From Amoeboradix gromovi (Eukaryota; Sanchytriomycota; Sanchytriomycetes; Sanchytriales; Sanchytriaceae), in contig JADGIF010000095.1 of assembly GCA_018985225.1 (NCBI GenBank), positions 1 through 21,155 of the forward strand: 21,155 nt of DNA. The letters run 5' to 3'. Each line of letters opens with the position of its first letter. Positions within the stretch are counted from its first letter, which is position 1. The position numbers were made by a program, and so were the translations under genes. The notes beneath the pieces were generated by a model that did not search any database, had not been told where the DNA came from, and was given only the letters and a program-made list of their open reading frames with translations. Positions 1 to 11,139 of this stretch are shown one piece after another.

Positions 1-115
1 CAGGTACTTCAAAATAATGTAGGCAAGAACATGCTCAAATGGTATCTCCCCAAGTTGTCTACACTTGAGAAGTGTGGGCTTTGAAATCTTCATGATTTTC
101 GAATTCTTCACATTT
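1..115 (+). repeat. possible decayed TnpB/Fanzor zinc-finger relic (copy F)
   Basis: A weak match to the zinc-finger part of the relic at 20281-20650, in the opposite orientation. The shared stretch is a CTACACTTG...AAGTGT block near 58-80, and a conceptual reading with one stop gives KCGL*NLHD where the better copy reads KCHLKIDRD. It may be cut by the window edge. The similarity is low enough that chance cannot be excluded. Confidence 0.3.
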
Positions 116-274
116 AACGTAGGCGTTATTGAAGGTATCTACTGCGATCTCTGAATCTTCCATATGTACACTTTCAAGCTCTAAGATGCAGACATGGCAT
201 GACGGACGTGAATAAATGTGCTTTCGAATATGTTAAACTAAGCACAATATCATGGATGGGGTGTATAAAGTATT

Positions 275-390
275 ATCGTCAAATGCCTGGTTTACGAGAA
301 ATCAAGACTATCCACAGAGGAACTGACAAACGATCCGCTCCGTTACTGTAGTTGCTCATGCTTCCACTATCCTGAGGCGGGATTCAATAA
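275..390 (-). repeat. decayed TnpB/Fanzor 3'-end relic (copy A)
   Basis: This stretch aligns along its whole length with 20286-20400 in the same orientation. Shared blocks include TCCGTTAC, CCTGAGGCGGGATT and the run from TCGT to CGAGAAA. Read on the minus strand it still gives IPPQ..SGS....SNGA, matching IPPQGSESVSDHCNGE of the better copy. A stop just before IPPQ shows it is dead. The zinc-finger part to its right is not recognisable. It is one of at least five copies in the window. Confidence 0.7.
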
Positions 391-614
391 ATCATTTATC
401 ATGATTACTTGAATTAACTGTTAGAAAGTGCTAATTGCTATAATTTTCTAATTGCCTAAGCTCCACAGTCCTTTTCATCAATTGCAGATTGGTGCAAATA
501 ACCACAGCCATAATTTGTCACTTCAAAAGAGATCACTCGGATATAGAGAATGCTATCATTTACAGGGAATGTCCTAAGTGTGATCCATGGTCAAACAGCA
601 AGAAACTAAATTTA
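391..614. other. spacer, no gene seen
   Basis: AT-rich spacer between relic A and the 3' end of the HSE1-like gene. No plausible ORF, tRNA or further repeat was seen. The rc of TTTATT at 611-616 supplies the AATAAA signal of the HSE1-like gene. Confidence 0.5.
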
Positions 615-1118
615 TTAAGATAAGTTCATTTTTGAGATCATTTGATATTCCATTAATTGATCATAAAGTTGATTGGCATGAACCATTTTAGAATGCAATT
701 CCAACAGTCTATCCTGTTCCTGCTGCAAGTCAGAGACTTTTTTACTCAACTTACCATACTCCTCTTTAACAAGCGGATAAGTGTTCATTACATTTGCAGG
801 AATAGGTTGATTTTCATTTAAATTCGAAGTAGCAGACACAAACTGCTGTAACAAACTGACATCAATCCCATTTTCTATGCGAGGCTCTGCAGAAGAAAAA
901 TCGTTCACATTATGGGCCCGCTGTTGCATATTAGTAGCGGGCTTGACATCATCCAGGATTTTTATGTAATTTTTAGGAACTATACCTGTTTTACCATTTA
1001 ATCTGGCTCTCAACCAGTCTCCCTCATTGCTGAGCAGTTCAATTATGTCGTCTTTGTGAAAATGTAACTCGTTTGGGTCATTTGTGCCTTCAAAATCATA
1101 TAGCCCGACAGCAAACAT
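615..1118 (-). CDS. HSE1: Hse1/STAM-like ESCRT-0 subunit, SH3 plus GAT only
   Basis: A 167-residue protein. Residues 2-55 form an SH3 domain: GLYDF at 5-9, an ELHFHKDD acidic strand, W35, and PKNY at 48-51. The second Trp of the usual WW pair is Leu36. Residues about 83-160 match the helical GAT region that follows the SH3 in yeast Hse1, ending in a LYDQLM motif like SYNQLM. In the family, this region binds Vps27, and the ESCRT-0 complex sorts ubiquitinated cargo on endosomes. Normal Hse1/STAM begins with a VHS domain and a ubiquitin-interacting motif of about 200 residues. Here only 39 bp separate this start from the divergent RPN12 start, so those parts are absent. The stop overlaps an AATAAA signal. 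Confident in the SH3 domain, fairly confident in the Hse1 assignment. Confidence 0.75.
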   Translation of the reverse strand: MFAVGLYDFEGTNDPNELHFHKDDIIELLSNEGDWLRARLNGKTGIVPKNYIKILDDVKPATNMQQRAHNVNDFSSAEPRIENGIDVSLLQQFVSATSNLNENQPIPANVMNTYPLVKEEYGKLSKKVSDLQQEQDRLLELHSKMVHANQLYDQLMEYQMISKMNLS

Positions 1119-1157
1119 ATTTATCTCGTTTCACAATTTCCATTTGATTTTTCAAAC

Positions 1158-1908
1158 ATGTCAAATATCGATTCGAAGGTCCCAGAGTTGCTAAAACGAG
1201 TGTCTAATTGGTCTAACAACACTGCCTCAGAGGTTATGACAGAATGTGCGAAGAATGAACTCTTAGTACCAAATACTCACAACTTGAGTGCGACAACATT
1301 ATATGAAAAGTTGATTGACGGATATTTGGATCATCCAGGTCATAATGTCTCCACACTGACAACTATGTTAAGCATATTGATCTCGTTTTATTCCCACAAT
1401 TCTACGCCCAATAAATATTACTATATTGGCCTGTATTTATTGGTGTTATTGGCTAACAAACAATCTTCAGATTACTATGCAATGATTGACACAATTCCGC
1501 CAAAAGACATCTTGGAGAATACCTATATCGATTACTGCATGCAAATTCACTTCGCAATTGAGCAAGGTTCGTTTGCGCAACTTCACGCACTGCTCAATGG
1601 TCCGAGTCCCCATTACCAATCTTTACTGAAGATGATTTTAGAGACGCTACAGTATTTACTGCTAACTCAGGAAACGTATTTTAAAAATGGCAAGCGTTAC
1701 TTATCCACATTTAAGCGTTCAATCGGCTGTTCACATGTTATATTGTGAAAATACAGACCATGTGGTTCGATTAGTTAAAGAAATGGGATGGAGAATTGAA
1801 AACGGTTGGATTTTATTTAACAAGCTCGAATTAAAGTCAGAAGTTGATTGTAGTTTATTGGCTAAACGTGCATTGCAATATCAAAACGAGTTGGACAAAA
1901 TAGTATAA
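1158..1908 (+). CDS. RPN12: 26S proteasome regulatory subunit Rpn12 (two exons)
   Basis: The gene encodes a subunit of the proteasome lid, a PCI-domain protein. Exons are 1158-1651 and 1671-1908, with a 19-nt intron at 1652-1670. Unspliced, the frame runs into a stop at 1748. Spliced, it gives 243 residues against about 270 in yeast. The family's C-terminal winged-helix signature then appears intact: LSVQSAVHMLYCEN, followed by EMGWRIENGWILF, like the gW.v.dg.i.F pattern of Rpn12. The junction splits a Gln codon (CA|G), giving ETLQKRILKMAS. The start ATG is 39 bp from the divergent HSE1-like start. TAATAA at the end contains an AATAAA hexamer (1907-1912) overlapping the stop. The family call is strong, and the intron is an inference supported by frame and homology. 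Confidence 0.9.
1652..1670 (+). other. 19-nt spliceosomal intron in RPN12
   Basis: The sequence is GTATTTACTGCTAACTCAG. It begins GTA, ends CAG and contains a canonical CTAAC branch motif with its A at position 14. Its length of 3n+1 exactly accounts for the frame change between the two halves of RPN12. Confidence 0.88.
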
Positions 1909-1972
1909 TAAATGTTAGTTTATAAACTGAAAATGATTGGTATTTGCCGTGATGCTATAGACGTCGCATACA

Positions 1973-3119
1973 ATGTTTTCATTCTTTCTGTTGATCTCTT
2001 CGAGCTTTTCTGGACAGATTCAGTTTGACGCTTCAAGCTATGTTTGCAGCCTTGACGGACCATTAAATAATTTAGTCATTTTACCAGAAACTGACATAAA
2101 TGCTTTTGGTCTCCAGAAAGTTGTATCTTTTGGTGACTTACATATTGGGGTTGTGAAGGACGAGAATGCACACTTATTCGCTCAACACAGCATTTTTAAA
2201 GACAATGAGGTTCATATTACAAACTATGATGAACAGACAAACCCAGTATGGCCATTAGCTCAAATTTCTAATAGTAATTCCTTCAAATTTCCGCCACAAG
2301 CGGGATTGGGTGTAGATATATATGTTATAGATACGGGTGTCACTACGGCTCATGTAGAATTCGAGGGGCGAGCAAAATGGGGACTAAATATGTTCCCTTA
2401 TGATCCATCTGACAAGGCTAACTCTGATTTGAATGGACACGGTACACATGTGGCTGGAATAGCTGCTAGTAAAACCTATGGAGTTGCAAAAAAGTCTAAT
2501 ATAATCGCTGTTAAGGCATTGTCTCAAACAGGGAATTCGCGATGGTCTTGCATATTAGATGCCTTACAATGGGTGTATTTAACCCAAAAAACTAGTTGTA
2601 ATCCTGTGGTAATCAATTTGTCTTTATCTGGTGCAAAGAACGAAGCTATCAATAAAGTCCTAAACGATTTAGTTGACAAAGGATTAACAATAGTAACCGC
2701 TGCAGGAAATAGTGCTGGAGATAGCTGCATATACACGCCTGCGTCTGCCGATAAAACAATAACTGTCGGTAGTGTGTCTCAAAATAAGATATTTTCACGA
2801 TTTTCCAATTATGGCATGTGCTTAGACCTCCTAGCGCCGGGTGAAAGTATTGCAAGTCTGGGAACTGGTACCACAACTAAAAATATCTTTAAAAGTGGCA
2901 CAAGCATGGCTTCACCTCATGTTGTAATTCTATTTAATTTAGGCCGGTATGGCTGCTGTACTGCTAAGTCAAAACAGGTATTTGACACCTGTACAAGTGA
3001 CTGCTTTCCTTAAGACCATGTCTAGATCTTCAGTAGTTAGCTCAGTTCCAAGAAACACAAATGATGCTTTACTATATTTAAACCCTGAAGGAATATACTA
3101 CGGCTACAAGAGCGCCTGA
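1973..3119 (+). CDS. secreted subtilisin-like serine protease, S8 proteinase K type (two exons)
   Basis: Exons are 1973-2923 and 2943-3119, giving 375 residues. Residues 1-14 look like a signal peptide. A short I9-like propeptide region follows, to about residue 90, and then the catalytic domain opening with PVWPLAQIS. The catalytic triad is visible: D120 in YVIDTGV, H156 in NGHGTHVAG and S311 in SGTSMASPHV, with oxyanion N246 in TAAGN. The 19-nt intron falls six codons after the catalytic serine codon. Removing it joins SPHV to AGMAAVLLSQ, the expected family sequence, and the frame stays open for 58 codons. Retention would destroy the C-terminus after SPHV. AATAAA lies 6 nt after the stop, inside an AATAAATTTATT palindrome (3125-3136). 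Likely secreted or vacuolar; the substrate is unknown. Confidence 0.9.
2924..2942 (+). other. 19-nt spliceosomal intron in the subtilisin gene
   Basis: The sequence is GTAATTCTATTTAATTTAG, phase 0, between the codons for V317 and A318. Its removal restores SPHV|AGMAAVLL, one of the most conserved stretches of the S8 family. The putative branch A is at position 14 (TTAAT). Confidence 0.92.
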
Positions 3120-3244
3120 ACAAAAATAAATTTATTACATGCCCACATCTTCCTCAAAAAAGTCGTTTCTATCATATAGTCTCATCTAGTGACCAAAAGA
3201 GACAACTGAAAGACATTTCAATGCTTTCCCTAATGCCTTCTAAC

Positions 3245-3457
3245 ACACCCAAATTGTCATAGACATTGAAAACAGCCATTTCAAAGTAGATAGAAACCAT
3301 ATGACAGAAAGGATTATACGCTTGATATATGCATCCCTATTGAGTCCCTCCACTCGTAGCGAAAGGTGAAAAGGCACTGTATCAAAGCGAGCACCACTGT
3401 TAGTTTCATTCTAGATACTTCCGATTTTCTCGTAAATTAGAGCTTTTGATGAAGACA
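3245..3457 (+). repeat. decayed TnpB/Fanzor 3'-end relic (copy E)
   Basis: It lies in the opposite orientation to the copy at 20281-20535 but aligns over its length. The conceptual reading HFKVDRNHM matches HLKIDRDHM, then YMHPY*VPP matches YLHPYSIPP. The terminal block GATTTTCTCGTAAATTAG matches GATTTTCTCGGAAATCAG. Stops and indels show that it is dead. Together with copies A, B, C and D it defines a dispersed element family. Confidence 0.65.
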
Positions 3458-3780
3458 CTATTGCAAAGCGAAAACAAGTGAAAACTTAAAGTATGCAAAT
3501 TAGCTGTATCACTAGACTGTATTGCTTCGGACCTTTATTAAACACTCTGTCCGTGCCCTTCAAATACTCATTTACATACTGATATGCTAATGTTTTTAAT
3601 ATCCATTTCTGAATGCGAAATATTTTTTGTTATTCTCTATTGTGACACATTGTCATCTGAATCTAGTTCTTTTACGAATGCAGCAAAACCTATGGCGAGT
3701 TAAATTTCTTAATTTGCATATCTGTGTTATTCAACAGTGCATGTCCCCATTATGCTTCGGGGATTTCCGAAACCAAGAAA
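3458..3780. other. spacer upstream of TAF12, no gene seen
   Basis: AT-rich DNA between relic E and TAF12. No RNA gene or ORF was supported. It presumably contains the TAF12 promoter. An in-frame ATG-less extension runs upstream of the TAF12 ATG to about 3724 but looks unlike the family. Confidence 0.4.
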
Positions 3781-4296
3781 ATGTGGCCGAACAATCCAAA
3801 TTTTAATCAAAGCGGCGGCTACAACAGAATGCCTGCCAATTTCATACCAAATATGCCTCAGTTTCAGCACCCTCAAATGAGACCGCAGCAGTATCAGCAA
3901 CCAATTCAGGTTGACACTAGACCACAAAACACACAAATGCCGCAACCTAGTCAGAAACGAAAAATTGACGAGTTGGTTTCCCAAATAGATGACAAATTGA
4001 AAATTGATAACGAAGCTAGGCATATGCTACTATCGCTGGCTGACGAGTTTATTGAGAACACAGTACAGCAAGCCAGTCAAATTGCTAAAATGCGCGGCTC
4101 TACGTTGGAAGTCGGAGATCTCCAAGCTTATTTGGACAAGGCGTACAATATGAGGGTGCCCAGCGGATTTGAAAGTCGTTTGCAATTAAAGAAAAAGCCT
4201 ACACTTTCTCACAATCATCAAGCACGTGTTAATTTGGTAAAAAGGGCTATCGTTCAAGGATCTAGAAGAGTAGAATACTCTAAATTTAATCAATAA
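3781..4296 (+). CDS. TAF12: TFIID/SAGA subunit Taf12 (histone-fold protein)
   Basis: A 171-residue protein with a Gln/Pro/Asn-rich N-terminus and a histone fold at about residues 60-135. The segment from RKIDELVSQID through LLSLADEFIENTV and GDLQAYLDKAYNMRVPSGF is the Taf12 pattern; the family pairs with Taf4 in TFIID and with Ada1 in SAGA to support RNA polymerase II initiation. The start was placed at 3781 because this is the first ATG in the frame and the sequence from MWPNNPNF reads like the family's low-complexity N-terminus. The convergent EMW1 stop is 5 bp away. The TAA stop lies inside an AATAAA hexamer that forms half of a palindrome shared with EMW1. Confidence 0.9.
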   Translation: MWPNNPNFNQSGGYNRMPANFIPNMPQFQHPQMRPQQYQQPIQVDTRPQNTQMPQPSQKRKIDELVSQIDDKLKIDNEARHMLLSLADEFIENTVQQASQIAKMRGSTLEVGDLQAYLDKAYNMRVPSGFESRLQLKKKPTLSHNHQARVNLVKRAIVQGSRRVEYSKFNQ

Positions 4297-4304
4297 ATTT
4301 ATTA
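4292..4304. terminator. bidirectional poly(A) signal palindrome, TAF12/EMW1
   Basis: AATAAATTTATT(A) reads AATAAA on both strands. The TAF12 stop (4294-4296) lies inside the plus-strand hexamer. The EMW1 stop (4304-4302) overlaps the minus-strand one. Cleavage for each gene would have to fall inside the coding region of the other. The poly(A) role is inferred from the motif and position. Confidence 0.6.
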
Positions 4305-6365
4305 TTCTTCAATTTGAGTCCTTGTTACTTCTTTTAAATGCTCCAAATCTGAAGTTATCAATTTGGAATTCTCAATAATTAACTCGCCAATCTGATACCC
4401 TCTATTTCTAAGATTCTCGTCCTTGCTCAAGTCTGCAATTCTTATCAGCTCTACGCCAACCTCACAAAACAAATTAAATTTATTTTCATTGTAATACATG
4501 CTTTGATCGTCTTTCATATCTCTAAACGCACACTCTATCATCAAAAATGCTTTTTTATAGTCTTTGGTAGCAATATATAGTTTGGATGCTATTGTCCAGA
4601 CCTTCCAACATGGTGCTTTACTGATTATAACATGAAGTAGTTCGAATATTCGATTTTCCAGGAATTCATTATCAGTTCTTTTCAATTCATCGATAGTCTT
4701 TAATATTAATTGATTGTAAATGTTGAAATCCGGCTCCTCTGTAGGTTCCTGCCATTTCGGAGTTGTTAGTGTGAATACCTGCAGGCCAGCTCTGATAGCG
4801 TCCTGAAGATCGTTACAGATCACGCAGACATACATGTAGTTCATCCATACTTTCCAGGAGCTTGACTCTTTAATTGCTTGTAAAAGAGCATACTGCGCCT
4901 CACTGTCTTTGTTTATCTGCAATAAGGCAGTCGCCAAATTATTCCACGCTTCTGGGTTGTCATCCAAATTGGTAGTGCGTCGGAAATAAGAGGCAGACTC
5001 TTCGTATCTTTCTAGTCGCAATGCACAGCAACCGGCGATATACAGTTCACGTGGTTTCATTGGATTAATCTGTAAACCCTCTTGATAGCAATCCAAAGAT
5101 AACTCAAACTTATCATTAGTGTAATAAAAGTGTGCTAATCTAAATTGCGCCAGTGACAACTTGTGTTCAGAGTGCTCCCAAGCCTCCACATAAAGCGTAT
5201 GATCTTGTCTACAATCACCCAAATAGCAGAGTAACTTGGAATATAACATTTTGTTGCTATCAGTCTTCTTAAGAGCATTAACTATGTAAGATTCAGCCTC
5301 AGAGTCTAATCCCATAGCCTTGAGGCACAAAGCGGCTTTTTCGTAGGAATTAAATGATTTAAAAATCTCCAAAGCTGATTTTAATGCACCAAATCTCAGG
5401 TAATGATCAGCTATTTCTAACTGGAAAGTGGGATAGTGAGAGATTCCAAGACATGGAAAATATTGCAGTCTTTCAGCTATTGGCGCATCCCCTGTTTTGT
5501 TAAACATTTGGGCACCCAGCTGTTCATATTGTAATAATGCACGTTCCATAGTTTTAACTCTAGACATTTCTAATCGCGATCTAAGCAACAAAGCATAAGA
5601 AGTAATTGACCAGTTTTGAGGATCTTTAAGCACATAGTTGATGTATGGAAGGATTTGTTCATTAACCAGATCTTCCTTGGCATGCATTTCGTATGAATAA
5701 ACCACTTTTGCGAGCAAAACGCATTGTTCCAAAGGTGTTAACTTCAAATCTTGAATAGAATCGTCATCTAAAGTTAAATTGTTCAGTAAAACATCATGAT
5801 TCAACATGATGTTTTCTGGATCAGTGTGATGGACATCATTGACCACACGTAACTCATTGCTTCGGGATAGCTTGAGAACCAGCTGCATTTTAGAATCCTT
5901 TTGAAATTTAGTTCTTTTACCTGGGGCACCCGTAAGTTCAATATTTAAATCACTTAGTGTAACAGCATTATTGAGATAATCTGCTGTTTCTTTGCGTGTA
6001 ATCTTCAACGACTTGGAATGGAAGAGTTCGATATAAAAGCGAATTATATTGAACTCGATTAGATCATTGTTGGTCAAGTGAGGGTCTTCGATGCATTCAT
6101 CATAGCACGATACTATTTCGGCATACAGGTTGTAAGACGGCTCACTTAAACATTGTTGCAGTATGAACAAACATAGCAACCTTTCCATAGAGTTAGTTTT
6201 TAACTCATTAGTAGCAACGACTAGTAAGTCGCAGCGATGCAAATTGTCGAAAAACGATTCATTATTAATGTCTAAGAACAGTTCATCTTCCCGAAGATCC
6301 GGTTGGTTGTCTTGCTGATAAGGACCAACAAAATTATATTGTAAAAACAGGGTTAAATTGTCCAT
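4302..6365 (-). CDS. EMW1: TPR protein Emw1/TTC27
   Basis: A 687-residue protein. The N-terminal half is helical without obvious motifs. Tetratricopeptide repeats are clear at about residues 402-500: SLAQFRLAHFYYTNDKFELS, then ELYIAGCCALRLERYEESASYF, then NPEAWNNLATALL. The sequence that follows, SSSWKVWMNYMYVCVICNDLQDAIRAG, is characteristic of TTC27/Emw1. In yeast, Emw1 is essential and linked to cell wall integrity; in other work the family acts as a co-chaperone-like factor. Its 3' end is 5 bp from the TAF12 stop. Its ATG (6365) lies 25 bp from the likely PET100 ATG and overlaps an alternative one. Confidence 0.88.
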   Translation of the reverse strand: MDNLTLFLQYNFVGPYQQDNQPDLREDELFLDINNESFFDNLHRCDLLVVATNELKTNSMERLLCLFILQQCLSEPSYNLYAEIVSCYDECIEDPHLTNNDLIEFNIIRFYIELFHSKSLKITRKETADYLNNAVTLSDLNIELTGAPGKRTKFQKDSKMQLVLKLSRSNELRVVNDVHHTDPENIMLNHDVLLNNLTLDDDSIQDLKLTPLEQCVLLAKVVYSYEMHAKEDLVNEQILPYINYVLKDPQNWSITSYALLLRSRLEMSRVKTMERALLQYEQLGAQMFNKTGDAPIAERLQYFPCLGISHYPTFQLEIADHYLRFGALKSALEIFKSFNSYEKAALCLKAMGLDSEAESYIVNALKKTDSNKMLYSKLLCYLGDCRQDHTLYVEAWEHSEHKLSLAQFRLAHFYYTNDKFELSLDCYQEGLQINPMKPRELYIAGCCALRLERYEESASYFRRTTNLDDNPEAWNNLATALLQINKDSEAQYALLQAIKESSSWKVWMNYMYVCVICNDLQDAIRAGLQVFTLTTPKWQEPTEEPDFNIYNQLILKTIDELKRTDNEFLENRIFELLHVIISKAPCWKVWTIASKLYIATKDYKKAFLMIECAFRDMKDDQSMYYNENKFNLFCEVGVELIRIADLSKDENLRNRGYQIGELIIENSKLITSDLEHLKEVTRTQIEE

Positions 6366-6390
6366 GACGAAAAATCTCCTATTGATTCGA

Positions 6391-6633
6391 ATGGGAAATG
6401 GAAATTTAGAAGTTATGAAATTTGCTATTTATGTTTTTATGCCAATTGGACTGATGGCTTTTTCAGGTTTAAGCTATTTTGAAGAGCAGGTTGATGTTCT
6501 GCAAAGGAAGCGTGAGTCCAAAACCAAGCGTTCTCTTGAAGTACCCACAGATAAAAGTGAATTACAAGATGCTCTGCAGAAGATAAAGCAGAGTAAGGAA
6601 TTTAACACTCGAAGCAATTCGGATACACAATAA
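6391..6633 (+). CDS. PET100: cytochrome c oxidase assembly chaperone Pet100
   Basis: An 80-residue protein from the chosen ATG. Residues 5-27 (NLEVMKFAIYVFMPIGLMAFSGL) form the single membrane segment with the family pattern LE..+..iY..fP..m. A DVLQRKRE motif close to the Q/IQRKRE of animal PET100 follows, then a charged helical tail. In the family it sits in the inner mitochondrial membrane and helps assemble complex IV subunits. Another in-frame ATG at 6364 would add nine residues, and that codon overlaps the EMW1 start codon on the other strand; the downstream ATG was preferred because the family's similarity begins there. The stop overlaps AATAAA (6629-6634). Small size keeps the call short of certain. 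Confidence 0.8.
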   Translation: MGNGNLEVMKFAIYVFMPIGLMAFSGLSYFEEQVDVLQRKRESKTKRSLEVPTDKSELQDALQKIKQSKEFNTRSNSDTQ

Positions 6634-7055
6634 ATTAATTATAGGACGTTAACAGGTCTGTTTAACATTAGAATTATTGTTTGAATTTAATTTAATTTAA
6701 TGAATTATTTATTGCGACTACGTGAAATTATTGTTACAAAGCACTGTTATGATTACATTTTAATTACATAAAGACTCGACATTATTTCTTGTAACGGACT
6801 TTGGCAGCTATAACCACAACTGAAACCGCCATTGTAGTATCCCAAACATACCTATTGGCAACAACACAATGATTTTACTTGTTCCAGTTCAGACTGAAAA
6901 GAGAGGAATTGACAGAGTTATGATCTAACGCATATTAGAAATGGCCCCTTTCTAAATGAGTAGCCAAGAATTTGAGACGCTTGTTTTAAAAAGTTTGTTT
7001 AGTTCTTGCGTGCGTCCACAGCATTGCAATTGCAAATAACTGAAACAGTGTCATA
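6634..7055. other. spacer upstream of UGP1, no gene seen
   Basis: AT-rich intergenic DNA of about 420 bp. A 16-codon minus-strand ORF at 6782-6832 is too short to support. No tRNA, snRNA or relic match was seen. It presumably contains the UGP1 promoter. Confidence 0.4.
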
Positions 7056-8644
<1,589 letters not shown>

Positions 8645-8814
8645 ATTTATTGCTTTAAATTTTCAATCTTAATTAGTCCATTTGCGAATTACTATTCATT
8701 AAGCAGCAAACCCTAAACTCGTGCAGTTGTATAGTTTAATTAGAGTTCATGTAAGAATTTGAGGAAGAAAAGTTACTTTTATTTTGACTTTGGATTTTCG
8801 AGGAGATTGAACGG

Positions 8815-10341
8815 ATGCCCGAATTACCAAATCCAAAAAAGCGTAAATTGAATACGGAAGAAGAAATAAACACTCATGAAAAAGAAGCCAGCATTACAGC
8901 TACAGATTTTACATCATTTAAGTCTTTGAACATTCACGATCATTTAAAAAACGCCCTAATTGACATGAAATTTGAAAAAATGACCCCAATTCAACAGCGT
9001 GCAATTAACCCTGCGTTGGCTGGAAAGGATATATTAGCGGCTGCTAAAACTGGAAGTGGGAAGACTTTAGCATTTTTGATCCCAAGTATTGAGTACCTCT
9101 TAAGATTGAAATTCAAACCCAGAAATGGTACTGGGATTCTAATTATTACACCTACTAGAGAATTGGCCTTACAGATATATAGTGTAGCTTGTGATTTGAT
9201 GAAAAATTGCTCACAAACTTATGGAATTGTAATGGGTGGAGCAAATAGAAAGTATGAAGCAGAAAAGTTACTGAAAGGTATAAACTTGGTTGTAGCAACT
9301 CCAGGAAGGTTATTAGATCATCTGCAGAACACAAAAGGCTTTATTTTCAAGAATTTGCAATGTCTAGCGATTGATGAGGCAGACCGTATTTTGGAGGTTG
9401 GGTTTGAGGAGGAAATGAAGCAAATTATTAAATATTTACCTGTTGAGCGACAGACTTTGATGTTTTCTGCAACTCAAACAACCAAAGTAGAAGATTTGGC
9501 GAGAGTATCATTAAAAATGCCACTATTTATTAACGCAGAGAGCGAAACGGATGTCGCGACAGTAAGTACCTTAGATCAAGGTTATGTAGTATGTTCACCA
9601 GATCGACGTTTCTTGTTTCTTTTCACCTTTTTAAAAAAGAACATGAACAAGAAAGTTATTGTTTTTCTGTCCAGTTGTAAAGCTGTTAAATACTATGCCG
9701 AATTACTCAACTATATTGATGTTTCTGTACATGATCTTCATGGAAGCCAAAAGCAAGCTAAAAGAACCAAGACTTTCTTTGAATTCATGGCAGCAGACAA
9801 GGGGATTTTACTTTGTACAAATGTTGCTGCTAGAGGCTTAGATATTCCAGTTGTAGACTGGATCGTACAGTTTGATGTGCCTAGCGACCCCAGAGATTAC
9901 ATTCATCGTGTTGGAAGAACAGCCAGAGCTGGAAAATCAGGAAAAGCTTTGATGCTGTTGATGCCATCAGAAGTTGGGTTTTTAAAGTATTTGAAAGAGT
10001 CCAAAGTCAATTTAAATGAATATGAGTTCCCCGCAAGCAAGTTAGCCAATATTCAAAATCAGCTAGAGACCTTAATTAACAAGAATTATTATTTGAATAA
10101 ATCGGCTAAAGAAGGATTTAGATCTTTCGTGCAAGCATATGCATCTCATTCACTAAAAGATATATTTGATGTTCATGAATTAGATTTGGCTGCAGTGGCA
10201 AAGTCATTTGGGTTTGATTCGCCACCTAGTGTAAATTTGCAATATCAAAGTTTAAAAAGCCATTCAAGTAGAGATGCCAAATACAAGCAAGGCAGAAATA
10301 ATGGCAAGAATTATTCTGACGGAAGACAATGGTCCCGTTAA
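8815..10341 (+). CDS. HAS1: DEAD-box RNA helicase Has1
   Basis: A 508-residue protein, the full length of the family. After a short basic N-terminus the helicase motifs run in order: Q motif TPIQQ, Walker [10 protein letters not shown] (76-84), [20 protein letters not shown] (187-190), SAT (218-220), ARGLDIP and [10 protein letters not shown] (364-373). The Has1/DDX18 signatures [19 protein letters not shown] and [14 protein letters not shown] are clear. The conserved C-terminal extension [24 protein letters not shown] is present. In yeast it acts in the nucleolus in 18S and 60S ribosome assembly. No intron was seen and there is no frame break. The start at 8815 is the first ATG of the frame. 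Confidence 0.96.
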   Translation: MPELPNPKKRKLNTEEEINTHEKEASITATDFTSFKSLNIHDHLKNALIDMKFEKMTPIQQRAINPALAGKDILAAAKTGSGKTLAFLIPSIEYLLRLKFKPRNGTGILIITPTRELALQIYSVACDLMKNCSQTYGIVMGGANRKYEAEKLLKGINLVVATPGRLLDHLQNTKGFIFKNLQCLAIDEADRILEVGFEEEMKQIIKYLPVERQTLMFSATQTTKVEDLARVSLKMPLFINAESETDVATVSTLDQGYVVCSPDRRFLFLFTFLKKNMNKKVIVFLSSCKAVKYYAELLNYIDVSVHDLHGSQKQAKRTKTFFEFMAADKGILLCTNVAARGLDIPVVDWIVQFDVPSDPRDYIHRVGRTARAGKSGKALMLLMPSEVGFLKYLKESKVNLNEYEFPASKLANIQNQLETLINKNYYLNKSAKEGFRSFVQAYASHSLKDIFDVHELDLAAVAKSFGFDSPPSVNLQYQSLKSHSSRDAKYKQGRNNGKNYSDGRQWSR

Positions 10342-11139
10342 AATCTTAGTAAATTACTTTTTTAAAATTAATGTAAAAACTAGAAAATGTGTGCTGCAAC
10401 AAATCATGTAAGATCAACTATTACAATTTTATCATAAAGTAAGATGCTACTGAGCTGTGCAATAAAATTATGATTCGTAAGGATATTAAAAATAATTGAT
10501 TTTGCGATAATTGCAATAAATTGGGCAGCAATTTCAAGAAATATTTCTATTAGCATCTTTGTATTGTTGCATCAAAAAGAAAGCAAGAGAAGTTCTAAAA
10601 ATCATTATCAGACAATTTTAACCATACTTAAGCAGTAAACACAGTCATTCATCTAAAAAATGTTACGAGAATATGAGCCTGGTCATCAGAAGTTATACCG
10701 AACTGCCTATATCTTATCTAACCCTCTCAGTTGGAGGCAATTTAATAGCACTATAGAATATAACACTTCTGAATGGTGTTATAGTTTTCATGGGAATAAG
10801 GACTAGAATAGTAGCATTCATATATTATGTAGAGTCTTCGATCACGCTAGCGTCACCCGCTGTAATGCAGTGGATAGTGTGAGAATAAATATTAAAAAAG
10901 TGTTGAAATCATTGAATGTCTGTTAAGTAATGGAGAAAGACCTGAAAGGCACCGCGAAATTGATAGCAAAAGAGTTTCGTCTAATCTATAAAGATGAATT
11001 ATGTGACACCTCAGTAAAAAGTAGTCTAGTTTTTGCGTTGAGTGCTCCACTCCTTCTATAAGTCTTATTGGTCCAAAGACCTCTTATTTTTAGTATTACC
11101 TTTAAATATACAGCATGGAAATAAGAGTGTTTTCTAAAT
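10342..11139. other. long spacer with a short hairpin, no gene seen
   Basis: About 800 bp of AT-rich DNA, unusually long for this window. It contains a perfect 8-bp stem TATAACAC/GTGTTATA (10759-10783, 9-nt loop) and a 10-bp palindrome ACGCTAGCGT near 10846. No ORF with recognisable content, tRNA or relic copy was identified. It could hold an RNA gene of unknown type or a decayed element. Confidence 0.4.

Noticed and set aside
1652-3013. Reading the breaks in RPN12 and the protease as pseudogene frameshifts
   Set aside because: The breaks coincide with GT...AG segments of one fixed length in three unrelated essential or conserved genes, and the restored sequence is otherwise intact. Decay would not give this.
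6782-6832. Minus-strand mini-ORF of 16 codons with a hydrophobic start and basic end
   Set aside because: It is too short, its upstream frame stops nearby, and no 19-nt intron extends it. No family recognised.
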